Positions 28,352 to 36,996 of a stretch of DNA of 64,000 nucleotides are shown here, piece after piece. A model generated the notes under the pieces. It ran no database searches, had not been told where the DNA came from, and worked only from the letters and a program-made list of their open reading frames with translations. The translations under genes were made by a program, and so were the position numbers. Numbering within the stretch: position 1 is the first letter of the stretch; every line of letters begins with the position of its first letter. This DNA is from Arcticibacter pallidicorallinus. GTDB lineage: Bacteria > Bacteroidota > Bacteroidia > Sphingobacteriales > Sphingobacteriaceae. The stretch spans positions 62,001-126,000 of the forward strand of contig NZ_PVTH01000001.1 of NCBI RefSeq assembly GCF_003002875.1, in the 5' to 3' direction.

Positions 28352-29278
28352 CTAAGGTATACTCTTTCTGTACTTAGCCAGGTTAATAAGCAATACGCTG
28401 CCAAGTATCACGGTAAGTCCTATAATCTGAATAAAGGAAACGTGTTCGTTTGCAAAGAATACCCCAAGCAAAACAGCAATGACCGGATTGACATAAGCGT
28501 AGGTGCTCACCTGCGTTGCGGTGCGCACTTGAAGAAGCCACACATAAGCACTAAAAGCCGCGATGGATCCCATCAGGATCAGGTAAACGAGGGAAGACCA
28601 TGCTTCGATGGATACAGTACTCCAGGCAATACTTGTCCATTCGCCCTGAATAAGGCTGCCCGGAAGAAAGGCCAGTCCGCCGAAAGTCATTTGCCACGCC
28701 GTGTTCACAGCCGCCGAACCTCCTTTGGACTTATACTTAGAATAAAGTGAGCCGGCCGACCAGGATATGGAAGCCAGTAATAATAACAGCAAAGCGGGAA
28801 GCCTGTTCTGATCTCCTCCCGCAGCGAAAATTTCGCTTACCTGATCCCAGAAAAGCAGGATTACACCGCCAAAGCCGATGATAAGTCCGATGACGGTACT
28901 CATACTATTGAAGTTGATATACCATTTCGATTTGTCAAGCAATACAAACCATATCGGAGAGGACGATACCATAATGGCCACTACAACGCTCGGAATATAT
29001 TGCTCAGCCCAGATCACCGCTCCGTTTCCGATAAAAAGCAACAGAAATCCGGTCAATGCAGATGGCAGAATATACTCCCTTTTGAAGACTTTTTCGCCCC
29101 TGGCAACGCACCAGCCCATCATGATTAGCCCGGCTGTAACAAAGCGGATGAATCCCATTAAGAAAGGCGGTATCTCATGAACCGCCCTTTGAATGAAAAA
29201 ATATGTGGAGCCCCATACTACGTAAACGGTAGCGAAGGCAATTACGACAAGTAAAAGGGAGGGTTTTTTATTTTCCAA
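28352..29278 (-). CDS. EamA/DMT-family inner-membrane transporter
   Basis: This 308-residue protein has about ten membrane helices arranged as two EamA repeats. The first starts VVIAFATVYVVWGSTYFFIQ with the typical WGSTYF motif; the second starts near residue 155 (LLLLLASISWSAGSLYSKYK). Members export amino acids, nucleosides or other metabolites; the substrate is not predictable here. It overlaps nothing but sits 8 bp downstream of the DMP19-like gene and probably shares its transcript. A second RhaT-like role is possible. Confidence 0.88.
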   Translation of the reverse strand: MENKKPSLLLVVIAFATVYVVWGSTYFFIQRAVHEIPPFLMGFIRFVTAGLIMMGWCVARGEKVFKREYILPSALTGFLLLFIGNGAVIWAEQYIPSVVVAIMVSSSPIWFVLLDKSKWYINFNSMSTVIGLIIGFGGVILLFWDQVSEIFAAGGDQNRLPALLLLLLASISWSAGSLYSKYKSKGGSAAVNTAWQMTFGGLAFLPGSLIQGEWTSIAWSTVSIEAWSSLVYLILMGSIAAFSAYVWLLQVRTATQVSTYAYVNPVIAVLLGVFFANEHVSFIQIIGLTVILGSVLLINLAKYRKSIP

Positions 29279-29286
29279 CTGAGGAC

Positions 29287-29868
29287 TTAATTGTCAGCAA
29301 ATTCGTGCTTGTTGGCGCGAATATAGGCAATCTTCAGTTTTTGTAAATCTTCCTGATCGTATAAAGAAAGAAATTTATTGTCAAATGACTTCCAGTCTGT
29401 ATTCGCTGAGCCCTTCCGGTGCTCTTCGTTTACCTCACGAACCAGGTCTGCAAAACGGGAGGCTTGTATGGCCTTGAACGCTGTCTCCGCATTTTCTATA
29501 AATTTCCCTGCGGTGCTTGTAAAGAGCTGATGGAACCCGCCATTATTTACCTCTGCCTCGATCTGCCATATCGTATAGATGACCTGCCTTCCTGATGAAA
29601 ATCCGCTGAATACGGCAGACTCATCGCTAAGGTTCTTTTTCATCTTTGAAAGCAAATTGTCTTTCACGAGCTGCAATACTTGATCGTCAGATGCCTCGTC
29701 AATCTGATTCGTGGAAAGAGAGGTCTGTACCTCACGGTTTGCGTAATCGATCAGTTCCGAAGAAAGCTGAGCCTCCATTTTCTGTGCAAAGGCAGAACCG
29801 GCAGAAATAACAAACAGGACAACGGCTATAAAATAGACGAATTGATTAGCGCGTACTTGCATTTTCAA
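29287..29868 (-). CDS. exported DMP19-family protein
   Basis: This 193-residue protein has an N-terminal signal peptide (YFIAVVLFVISAGSAFAQ, cut near residue 29) and a DMP19-like domain with the family text IEAEVNNGGFHQLFTSTAGK and a following helical segment with a conserved A-x-x-A-F-K-A-I. DMP19 proteins were first described as DNA mimics in Neisseria, but most members are uncharacterised. This one is predicted to be exported, which would not fit DNA mimicry in the cytoplasm. The EamA transporter follows after 8 bp. Confidence 0.8.
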   Translation of the reverse strand: MKMQVRANQFVYFIAVVLFVISAGSAFAQKMEAQLSSELIDYANREVQTSLSTNQIDEASDDQVLQLVKDNLLSKMKKNLSDESAVFSGFSSGRQVIYTIWQIEAEVNNGGFHQLFTSTAGKFIENAETAFKAIQASRFADLVREVNEEHRKGSANTDWKSFDNKFLSLYDQEDLQKLKIAYIRANKHEFADN

Positions 29869-29904
29869 TAACTTAGGAATGACAAGATACGACTTTTATG
29901 TCAA

Positions 29905-30321
29905 TTACCTATCGGTTGCCTGTAAGGTCGCCACAAGTTTGTTACCCTGGTATAAGAAGAGTCTATCGTTGCTTATCTCGTAACGCTCAGTGGATTCCAG
30001 TGCGCGGAAGAAGGCGTTCTCAACATCGAGTGCCGGACAAGCCATCTTCGTTCCCATCATTCCCCCGAATTTAAGTGCGCTACCCTTAGCAGTATAGTTT
30101 CCTCCAAAGCCGTTGCAACCCGCTTTCCCGCGTACTTCTCCTGGGGCAGTACCAAATTCAATAAACGCACCCGAAGAACCGGCATCTATATCACTAGCAG
30201 ACAGCAGGGTCCATTTGTGAGATATAAGAGACTGTGACTCTGACGCTGCTTTTCTCGCTGCGCAGCCAGAAAAGATGAAAAGTCCTAAAATAATTGTCGC
30301 AATAGCTGAGTTGATTTTCAT
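29905..30321 (-). CDS. META-domain lipoprotein (HslJ-like)
   Basis: This 138-residue lipoprotein has a signal ending LGLFIFSGCAARK. One META domain follows, with HKWTLLSASD near residue 36, RGKAGCNGFGGNYT near 64 (the conserved C-N-x-F-x-G-x-Y motif) and MMGTKMACPALDVENAFF near 88. META/HslJ proteins are linked to stress and antibiotic tolerance in some bacteria; the function here is unknown. It is divergent from the sensor kinase gene. Confidence 0.88.
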   Translation of the reverse strand: MKINSAIATIILGLFIFSGCAARKAASESQSLISHKWTLLSASDIDAGSSGAFIEFGTAPGEVRGKAGCNGFGGNYTAKGSALKFGGMMGTKMACPALDVENAFFRALESTERYEISNDRLFLYQGNKLVATLQATDR

Positions 30322-30413
30322 GAATTAGATTTTTTATTTCGAAATTTGAACCAGTTTAAATCTTCAACTGGCCAGTTATATACAATTACGTCGCATAGAA
30401 GACAGATGTAACA

Positions 30414-31916
30414 TTGATAAGTGAAATAGTGCATAGAAACCAACGAAAAACAATATCAGACCGGTTAAGCAGCTACAAGACCTTCATGAATGAACTTTAC
30501 AGGAAAGCGCCTGTGGGAATCTTCTTCATGAACACAGATTTTGTGGTCTATTTTGCGAACGAGGCCATGACCAAAGTGTTCAATAAAGAAAGTGTTGATG
30601 AAATCGAAGGAGAGAACATTTTTGATTTGCTTCCCGGTCTGGAAGGCGACCAGGTCTTTACCATCTTCCGGAATGTCATAAATACAGGAGAATCCTACGT
30701 AAACAAAGAGCTCGGTGTTTCCTTTCTGAGAAACGAAAAAACAGAGACTTTGTATTATAATGTACTGATTGAACCTGTCAGAAATCAACGTAATGAAATC
30801 ATCGGAGTGGTTAATGTTTCAGTCGAACTGACTGAACAGGTGGTTAATAGAAAACGTCTTGAGGAAAGCCAGCATCGTCTTGCTCTGGCAATCGACGCGA
30901 ATAAGCTCGGTGTCTGGGAGTTTGATCTGATTAGTAATACCTCTATCCGTTCGGCAAGATATGACGAGATTTTCGGCTATGAAAACGGTGCACCTTCCTG
31001 GTGGGGTCGGGAGGATTTCGTCCGACATGTCGTCGAAGAAGATCTGCCCATATATAAAGATGCGTTTGACAAAGCATTGCAGCACGGTGATATGGAAGCC
31101 GAGGTCAGGATCATTACCGCCCAAGGTACAAGGAAATGGATCGGTATTCGGGGAGTCATTCTCAAGGACGATGAAGGTATTCCGGTCAAAGCCATCGGTA
31201 TTACAGTAGACGTCACGGAACGTAAAAAACAGGAAACTCAAAAAGATGAATTTATCAGTATAGTCAGTCACGAGTTGAAGACCCCAATCACCTCCGTTAA
31301 AGCTTACACACAAATCCTTCAAAGGGAGCTCAGCAAACTGGGGGATCCCAAGATCAGTCAAATGTTCGACCGTATGAATAAACAGTTAAACAAGCTGACA
31401 GGCATCATATACGACTTGCTCGATGTAACGAATATGGAAGGGGGTAAGCTTCGTTATAACCATGTTGAGTTTTCTTTCAATGAGTTGCTGGACGAGGTGG
31501 TCAGTGAGATTCAGGTAGGTGTAGATACGCATTTTATACGCACTATAAAAGAAGGACAAGACAGAATTAAGGCCGACAGAGAGCGAATCAGTCAGGTATT
31601 AACTAACCTGATTACCAACGCCATCAAATATTCCCCTAAAGCTAACGAGATAGTTGTGCGGACGTACCCGTCCGAAACGGTTTTAATGTGTGGGGTACAG
31701 GATTTTGGCTTCGGTATTTCAGATGAAATGAAACCAAAGCTCTTTGAAAAGTTCTATCGTATCTATAATAGTCAGCATAGCACCGTATCTGGATTAGGTC
31801 TTGGGCTGTATATTACCCGTGAGATAATGAAACGACAGAATGGTAGAATATGGGTAAATAGTAAGCTTGGGGAAGGCTCGGAGTTTATATTCGAACTGCC
31901 GCTTAACCTAGCCTGA
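30414..31916 (+). CDS. soluble PAS-PAS sensor histidine kinase (orphan)
   Basis: This protein of about 500 residues has two PAS domains (about 24-140, starting RKAPVGIFFMNTDFVVYFAN, and about 150-275, with WIGIRGVILKDDEGIPVKA). The kinase core follows: HisKA with EFISIVSHELKTPITSVKAY (His286 in this numbering), then N box NLITNAIKYSP, G1 DFGFGIS and SGLGLGLYITREIM. No membrane helix is seen, so it senses an internal signal or redox state. No response regulator is adjacent. The listed start is a TTG; a GTG at 30429 or the ATG at 30486 are alternatives, the last leaving both PAS domains nearly intact. Confidence 0.88.
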   Translation: MISEIVHRNQRKTISDRLSSYKTFMNELYRKAPVGIFFMNTDFVVYFANEAMTKVFNKESVDEIEGENIFDLLPGLEGDQVFTIFRNVINTGESYVNKELGVSFLRNEKTETLYYNVLIEPVRNQRNEIIGVVNVSVELTEQVVNRKRLEESQHRLALAIDANKLGVWEFDLISNTSIRSARYDEIFGYENGAPSWWGREDFVRHVVEEDLPIYKDAFDKALQHGDMEAEVRIITAQGTRKWIGIRGVILKDDEGIPVKAIGITVDVTERKKQETQKDEFISIVSHELKTPITSVKAYTQILQRELSKLGDPKISQMFDRMNKQLNKLTGIIYDLLDVTNMEGGKLRYNHVEFSFNELLDEVVSEIQVGVDTHFIRTIKEGQDRIKADRERISQVLTNLITNAIKYSPKANEIVVRTYPSETVLMCGVQDFGFGISDEMKPKLFEKFYRIYNSQHSTVSGLGLGLYITREIMKRQNGRIWVNSKLGEGSEFIFELPLNLA

Positions 31917-31932
31917 AAGGAAATCCAATCAA

Positions 31933-31973
31933 GCAAAAAGGGGATGGCCGTTAACTGGTCATCCCCTTTTTGC
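31933..31973. terminator. bidirectional terminator between the kinase gene and icd
   Basis: GCAAAAAGGGGATG pairs with CATCCCCTTTTTGC, with extra pairing towards the loop. A- and T-runs on both sides suit termination of both convergent genes. Confidence 0.85.
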
Positions 31974-31990
31974 AATATGCTTTATCTGGA

Positions 31991-33226
31991 CTATTTAGCC
32001 AGTTTCGCTTTTAAATTCTCATCGATAGCATCAAGGAACTCCTCAGTGTACAGGTAATCAACTCCATGTTCTACCTTAGCTTTAGCAGTGATCGCTAAAT
32101 CTTTGGTCATTTTACCACTTTCGACAGTCTCGATACAAACTCTTTCCAATGTATGGCAGAAGTCGATCAGCTCCTGGTTGCCATCAAGCTTACCACGGAA
32201 TTCCAGACCTCTTGTCCACGCGAAGATAGAAGCGATAGGATTAGTAGATGTAGGGTTACCTTTCTGGTGCTCGCGGTAGTGCCGTGTTACCGTACCGTGT
32301 GCAGCCTCAGCTTCCATAACTTTCCCGTCCGGAGTGATTAACGTAGATGTCATCAGACCCAAAGAACCAAATCCTTGAGCAACAGTGTCCGACTGAACGT
32401 CGCCATCGTAGTTTTTACAAGCCCAAACAAAGTTTCCGTTCCATTTCAAAGCAGCAGCAACCATATCATCAATCAGACGGTGCTCATAAATTAAGCCGGT
32501 CTTATCAAACTCAGCTTTGAACTCCTGCTCATAAATTTCCTGGAAGATATCCTTGAAACGACCATCGTATTTTTTTAGGATGGTGTTCTTGGTTGAAAGA
32601 TATAGAGGCCATTGTTTCATCAATGCCTGGTTGAAACAAGCACGTGCAAATCCTTTGATAGATTCGTCAGTGTTGTACATCGCTAAAGCAACACCATCAC
32701 CCTTAAAGTTGTAAACCTCGAAAGACTGCTCTTCGCCACCGTCTTCAGGGCTGAAAGTTACAGTCAGCTTTCCTTTACCCTTAGTAACGAAGTCTGTAGC
32801 ACGGTACTGGTCACCGAAAGCGTGACGGCCGATACAGATAGGCGCAGTCCAGTTAGGAACCAAGCGAGGAACGTTATTCATCAGGATAGGCTCGCGGAAT
32901 ACAGTTCCATCCAGGATGTTACGGATCGTCCCGTTAGGAGATTTCCACATCTGCTTCAGGCCGAATTCTTCCACACGCTGCTCATCAGGAGTGATGGTAG
33001 CGCACTTGATACCTACACCGTATTGTTTTATCGCATTAGCAGCATCCACAGTGATCTGGTCATTGGTCTCATCACGTTTCTCAACACCCAGGTCATAATA
33101 CTTAATATCAAGCTCCAGGTACGGAAGGATCAGCTTATCCTTGATGAATTTCCAAATGATACGAGTCATTTCGTCTCCGTCCAGCTCAACTACCGGATTC
33201 GCTACTTTAATTTTTTGCACTGACAT
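31991..33226 (-). CDS. icd: NADP-dependent isocitrate dehydrogenase (eukaryote-type)
   Basis: This 411-residue TCA-cycle enzyme converts isocitrate and NADP to 2-oxoglutarate, CO2 and NADPH. The start is the ATG at 33224-33226 ([20 protein letters not shown]); the ORF is open 81 bp further but that part is AT-rich leader. [54 protein letters not shown] and [17 protein letters not shown] are the signatures of the homodimeric IDH1-like class. It is flanked by a terminator and is monocistronic. Confidence 0.95.
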   Translation of the reverse strand: MSVQKIKVANPVVELDGDEMTRIIWKFIKDKLILPYLELDIKYYDLGVEKRDETNDQITVDAANAIKQYGVGIKCATITPDEQRVEEFGLKQMWKSPNGTIRNILDGTVFREPILMNNVPRLVPNWTAPICIGRHAFGDQYRATDFVTKGKGKLTVTFSPEDGGEEQSFEVYNFKGDGVALAMYNTDESIKGFARACFNQALMKQWPLYLSTKNTILKKYDGRFKDIFQEIYEQEFKAEFDKTGLIYEHRLIDDMVAAALKWNGNFVWACKNYDGDVQSDTVAQGFGSLGLMTSTLITPDGKVMEAEAAHGTVTRHYREHQKGNPTSTNPIASIFAWTRGLEFRGKLDGNQELIDFCHTLERVCIETVESGKMTKDLAITAKAKVEHGVDYLYTEEFLDAIDENLKAKLAK

Positions 33227-33372
33227 ATTTGAATTTGTTTTGAGTAATTTGTTCAGATACACAAAGATATAAAAATTGAATAGACAGAAAGGTTTATGCC
33301 TGTTCAAAAGCTATTTCTGACAAACATTTAACCCTTTCGGTTGCTTTTAACGGTATAAAACCTATTTGCACT

Positions 33373-33822
33373 ATGAATAACGAAAATACACCGTTTCCTG
33401 AGCTGAATGATGATAACACAGACAGGAACAGAACTCAGAAAGATGATTTAGGAGCTAATGTAGGGAGTGAAGACCTGGTATATAATGAAGACGAGGAAAG
33501 CTACGAAATTGATGTAGCGAGTAACGATCCGGATTACCAGCATCCCGACCCTTACGACACTGCAGGCAGAAACGGAAGCGACTTTGACTCAGATTTTGAT
33601 GAAGCAAATCCTACGGCCAACGATGAATATCATCGTACCAATGACGGCGCCGATCCGGCTGTTACACCCGAATACGGTATGCACATAGACAGCGGCAAGA
33701 TCGTGGAGCTTGACGAAATAGACGAAGAGCTTGCAGAAACTCCCGAAGATCAGCGTGACGATCTTGATGAAGAAGGTTATCCGAAGAATGATGACCCCGA
33801 TAAAGAAGGAAACTTTCTTTAA
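33373..33822 (+). CDS. very acidic protein of unknown function
   Basis: This 149-residue protein has 48 Asp/Glu residues (about 32%) and few basic residues. It has no signal peptide, no membrane segment and low hydrophobicity, so it is probably disordered (for example GSDFDSDFDEANPTANDEY and IVELDEIDEELAETPEDQRD). The stop codon shares the palindrome TTAA with the stop of dnaX. I do not recognise a family; similar acidic hypothetical proteins occur in Sphingobacteriaceae genomes. Confidence 0.65.
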   Translation: MNNENTPFPELNDDNTDRNRTQKDDLGANVGSEDLVYNEDEESYEIDVASNDPDYQHPDPYDTAGRNGSDFDSDFDEANPTANDEYHRTNDGADPAVTPEYGMHIDSGKIVELDEIDEELAETPEDQRDDLDEEGYPKNDDPDKEGNFL

Positions 33823-35702
33823 TTGATCTCTAGATTGAACTTTTTTCTAAACTCTTCCAGCACAGGGTTTTTGGTAGCCATGTGCTGGTACTTTTCATGA
33901 GAAGTATATAATCGCTTCTTCTCATTTTTCTCCGCCTGCCGGAGAACCAGATCAATGCTGTAATTCCGGAGCTGTACTCTCAGCGCATTTAAAAGATCTA
34001 CTTTTTCAACAGTAAGTAAATCCTCCTGTATCCGATTCTCAATAGTGACCTCCACCTGGAAATTATCTTTCAAAACAGGCGTGTTGCTGGTCATCAGCGT
34101 ATAGAGGTTTATCTTATTTTGCTTTAATAATTTCTCTGTGTATTGATTCCAGGTAGTGATCAGCTCCGCCTCATTAAAAGGCTCTTTGGAATCACCCGAT
34201 AGGTATTTGGGCCCATTATCTTCCTCCTCCATCACCGGTGCCGATAAATCGTTGAGATTAGGAATCAGGGATGCTACCGCCTTCATAGGCTTGATGGCAA
34301 TCTTCGGTTTCGAAACAGCGTCCGGTTGTACAGATGACGTCGCTGCTGGTAGCGGAGCAGACGCATTTGCTTGTGAGGACGGCGTCGATGACGGCGCACT
34401 AATCGGTAGTGCCGGCTTAGTCGTTGCCTGTGCTTGTGCCGGGTCTGGCTTCTCCAAAGCCGGAAGAGATGGAATGGCAGATGCCGGTTGAGAAGATGCA
34501 CCCTGAGGAGCAATATTTGCCGCAGCAGCTGCCGGATGCCCTGACGTTACCCCGCTAGCTGATTTTTTTTTTGCTGCTTCAGTCGGACCGGAAGCAGCGA
34601 GATTTAGTGCGGAATGAATGTGGCATATCTTTATCAGCGAAATCTCTACCTGCAGCCTCTGGTTCTTACTGTTCCTGTAGTTCAGGTCACATTGATTGGC
34701 AATGTTAAGCCCTGAAAGCAGGAAGGAAGCCGAAGCTTTTTTGGATTGCTCCAGGTACTTCGTTCGGATTCCGTCGCTTACTTCCAGTAGTTTCAGAGTA
34801 GCACTGTCTTTCCCTACGAGTAAGTTGCGGAAATGCGAAGCCAGTCCCGTTATAAAGTTATTTCCGTCGAATCCGTTGGTCAGGATCTCATCAAACACCA
34901 GCAGGGTGGAAGCGATATCCTGATTCAGCAGATAATCGGTTATTTTGAAGTAGTAATCATAGTCCAGAATGTTCAGGTTTTCAATAACCGCCTTGTAGGT
35001 TACATTCCTGTTAGAGAAGCTGACGATCTGGTCAAACATCGATAGGGCATCTCTCAATCCGCCATCAGCCTTTTGGGCGATCACATGTAAGCCGTCTTTG
35101 TCAAAAGCTACATTTTCTTTATTCGCAATATTAGCCAGGTGACCGGCCATATCCTCTACCTTGATACGGTTGAAGTCAAAAATCTGACACCTTGATAAGA
35201 TGGTGGGCAGGATCTTATGCTTTTCTGTAGTCGCCAGAATAAATATGGCGTACGAAGGAGGTTCTTCTAAAGTCTTCAGAAATGCGTTAAAGGCCGCCTG
35301 AGAAAGCATATGAACCTCATCAATGATATAGATCTTATACTTGCCGGACTGGGGAGGGATACGAACCTGTTCCGTCAGACTGCGGATGTCGTCTACGGAA
35401 TTGTTAGAAGCGGCATCCAGTTCATGGATATTGAATGAGTTTCCATTGCTGAAAGCGCGACAGGATGCGCAGGTTCCGCAAGCCTCATTTTCGGCCGTGA
35501 TGTTCTCACAATTGATTGTTTTCGCCAGGATACGCGCACAGGTAGTCTTACCCACACCACGCGGTCCGCAGAATAAAAAGGCCTGCGCAAGCTGGTTGTT
35601 CTTAATGGCGTTTTTTAGCGTATTGGTGATATGTTGCTGGCCTACAACGCTTTCGAACGTCGCTGGTCTGTACTTTCTTGCCGATACCAAAAAATTATCC
35701 AT
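33819..35702 (-). CDS. dnaX: DNA polymerase III subunit gamma/tau
   Basis: This 627-residue protein is the clamp-loader ATPase and polymerase-dimerizing subunit. The start ATG at 35700-35702 gives MDNFLVSARKYRPATFESVV; the ORF is open 72 bp further but lacks the family start. FCGPRGVGKTTCARILAK is Walker A, ACGTCASC part of the zinc module, YIIDEVHML Walker B and LSRCQIFDF sensor 1. Domain III ends near residue 370. An Ala/Pro/Ser-rich linker and a tau-specific C-terminus follow. A run of ten A in the message at residues 377-380 could produce a short gamma form. Confidence 0.95.
   Translation of the reverse strand: MDNFLVSARKYRPATFESVVGQQHITNTLKNAIKNNQLAQAFLFCGPRGVGKTTCARILAKTINCENITAENEACGTCASCRAFSNGNSFNIHELDAASNNSVDDIRSLTEQVRIPPQSGKYKIYIIDEVHMLSQAAFNAFLKTLEEPPSYAIFILATTEKHKILPTILSRCQIFDFNRIKVEDMAGHLANIANKENVAFDKDGLHVIAQKADGGLRDALSMFDQIVSFSNRNVTYKAVIENLNILDYDYYFKITDYLLNQDIASTLLVFDEILTNGFDGNNFITGLASHFRNLLVGKDSATLKLLEVSDGIRTKYLEQSKKASASFLLSGLNIANQCDLNYRNSKNQRLQVEISLIKICHIHSALNLAASGPTEAAKKKSASGVTSGHPAAAAANIAPQGASSQPASAIPSLPALEKPDPAQAQATTKPALPISAPSSTPSSQANASAPLPAATSSVQPDAVSKPKIAIKPMKAVASLIPNLNDLSAPVMEEEDNGPKYLSGDSKEPFNEAELITTWNQYTEKLLKQNKINLYTLMTSNTPVLKDNFQVEVTIENRIQEDLLTVEKVDLLNALRVQLRNYSIDLVLRQAEKNEKKRLYTSHEKYQHMATKNPVLEEFRKKFNLEIN
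34526..34572 (-). other. A10 slippery run and downstream hairpin in dnaX
   Basis: In the message, ten A (34572 down to 34563) encode the end of Ala377 and Lys378-380. Re-reading one base gives ATC AGC TAG, so a -1 shift or an added A ends the protein at about 382 residues. Losing one A reads into TAA after a few codons. A hairpin (CAGCTAGCGG with CCGGCAGCTG, 8 of 10 pairs) starts 1 nt after the run. This resembles dnaX slippage sites known in Escherichia coli and Thermus. Confidence 0.6.
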
Positions 35703-35760
35703 CGCCACGAAGATAAGGAGAAGGCCGATGATGTGCAAGGCTGCGAAGAATAGAATGGAA

Positions 35761-35792
35761 TTTGTTTTTATCAATAGAATCTGCTACATTTG
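35761..35792 (+). promoter_or_regulatory. Bacteroidota-type promoter of the rpsF operon
   Basis: TTTG at 35761-35764 and TACATTTG at 35785-35792, with a 20-nt spacer, match the -33/-7 consensus. The -7 element lies 45 nt before the rpsF ATG. It overlaps the divergent dnaX leader. Confidence 0.75.
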
Positions 35793-35837
35793 CACTCCCT
35801 TATTAAGAGGGTAAACAACTGATAATTAAATTACAAA

Positions 35838-36212
35838 ATGCAACAGTACGAAACAGTAATCATTCTTACCCCGTTGTTATCAGACGAAGCTGCGAAAGAG
35901 GTTTTAACCAAATTCCGCGGTGTTCTTTCAGATAACGGAGCCGAGATTGTCCACGAAGACAATTGGGGTTTGAAGAAACTTGCGTATCCTATCGAGAAAA
36001 AGACTACAGGATACTATCACCTAACTGAATTTAAGGCTCCGGGTGACTTAATTAAAAAACTGGAGATTGAACTAAGACGTGACGAGCGAGTGATGCGTTT
36101 CTTAACGATTTCTCTTGACAAGCATGCACGTGCGTACAACGAAAAGAAACGTAGCGGAGCATTCTTGAAAAAAAACAAACCTGAAAATCAAACTGAGGAC
36201 GCTGCAAAATAA
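35838..36212 (+). CDS. rpsF: 30S ribosomal protein S6
   Basis: This 124-residue protein of the small ribosomal subunit platform pairs with S18. It starts [20 protein letters not shown], with the alpha/beta S6 fold and the motif [19 protein letters not shown] near residue 46, and [17 protein letters not shown] near 82. The C-terminal tail is charged. It is first in an operon with rpsR (1-bp overlap) and rplI; no ssb lies between rpsF and rpsR. Confidence 0.97.
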   Translation: MQQYETVIILTPLLSDEAAKEVLTKFRGVLSDNGAEIVHEDNWGLKKLAYPIEKKTTGYYHLTEFKAPGDLIKKLEIELRRDERVMRFLTISLDKHARAYNEKKRSGAFLKKNKPENQTEDAAK

Positions 36213-36475
36213 TGGCAAGAGAAACAATTCAGTACGTAACAGCCCCTAAAGTAGAGGATACACGTAAGAAATATTGCCGTTTTAAAAAGAACGGTATCAA
36301 GTATATTGATTATAAGGATGCAAACTTCCTTTTGAAGTTCATTAACGATCAAGGTAAAGTTTTACCACGTCGCTTAACCGGAACATCATTGAAGTTCCAG
36401 CGTAAGATTGCTCAGGCAGTTAAACGTGCACGCCATATTGGTATATTACCTTATGTTACTGATTCATTAAAATAA
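36212..36475 (+). CDS. rpsR: 30S ribosomal protein S18
   Basis: This 87-residue protein binds 16S rRNA together with S6. The signature runs from KYCRFKKNGIKYIDYKDANF through GKVLPRRLTGTSLKFQRKIA to AVKRARHIGILPYV. It keeps a single Cys. The start codon overlaps the rpsF stop (TAATG), which suggests translational coupling. Confidence 0.97.
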   Translation: MARETIQYVTAPKVEDTRKKYCRFKKNGIKYIDYKDANFLLKFINDQGKVLPRRLTGTSLKFQRKIAQAVKRARHIGILPYVTDSLK

Positions 36476-36491
36476 GAGGAGGTAGATCAGC

Positions 36492-36935
36492 ATGGAATTA
36501 ATTTTAAAACAAGATATTAAGAACCTCGGCGAGAAAGACGATGTAGTAAACGTTAAGCCAGGTTTCGGACGCAATTTCCTTATTCCTAAGGGATATGCAA
36601 TTCAGGCTACTTCTTCTGCAAAGAAAGTTTTAGCTGAAAATTTAAAGCAAGCTCAGTTCAAACAAGAGAAGATCAAAAATGACGCTCTTGCTGTAGCTGC
36701 TAAATTAGAAGGTGTTAAGTTATCTATCGGCGCTAAGGCTGGTGAAAGCGGAAAAATCTTCGGTGCTGTAAATACCATCCAGGTAGCTGAAGCATTGAAA
36801 AAAGAAGGTTTTGAAGTTGACCGTCGTCGTATCACTTTCGAAACTGAGCCTAAATTTGTTGGCGAGTATGTTGCTAACTTAAACCTTCACAAAGAGGTTA
36901 AGGTTCAGGTTCCTTTCGAAGTGGTAGCTGAATAA
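36492..36935 (+). CDS. rplI: 50S ribosomal protein L9
   Basis: This 147-residue protein has an N-terminal 23S rRNA-binding domain (MELILKQDIKNLGEKDDVVN, VKPGFGRNFLIPKGYA), a connecting helix, and a C-terminal domain (GKIFGAVNTIQVAEALKKEG). Length is standard. It is the last gene of the S6-S18-L9 operon; the terminator is 17 bp after its stop. A purine-rich AGAGGAGG-like stretch just before the start is an unusually good Shine-Dalgarno site for this phylum. Confidence 0.97.
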   Translation: MELILKQDIKNLGEKDDVVNVKPGFGRNFLIPKGYAIQATSSAKKVLAENLKQAQFKQEKIKNDALAVAAKLEGVKLSIGAKAGESGKIFGAVNTIQVAEALKKEGFEVDRRRITFETEPKFVGEYVANLNLHKEVKVQVPFEVVAE

Positions 36936-36952
36936 GTTAAACTAAGAACTAT

Positions 36953-36984
36953 AAAAGGGCGCCCCATATCAGGGCGCCTTTTTT
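36953..36984 (+). terminator. terminator of the ribosomal operon
   Basis: A GC-rich stem (GGGCGCCC with GGGCGCC, one bulge) is followed by six T and flanked by A, 17 bp after the rplI stop. Confidence 0.88.
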
Positions 36985-36996
36985 CGTAACTAATAA

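Noticed and set aside
31991-33307. Longer icd start at 33307
   Set aside because: The extra 27 residues are AT-rich leader ([13 protein letters not shown]); the ATG at 33226 gives the known family start.
33819-35702. dnaX as a frameshifted pseudogene because of the A10 run
   Set aside because: The full frame is intact through the run and all ATPase motifs and the C-terminus are present.
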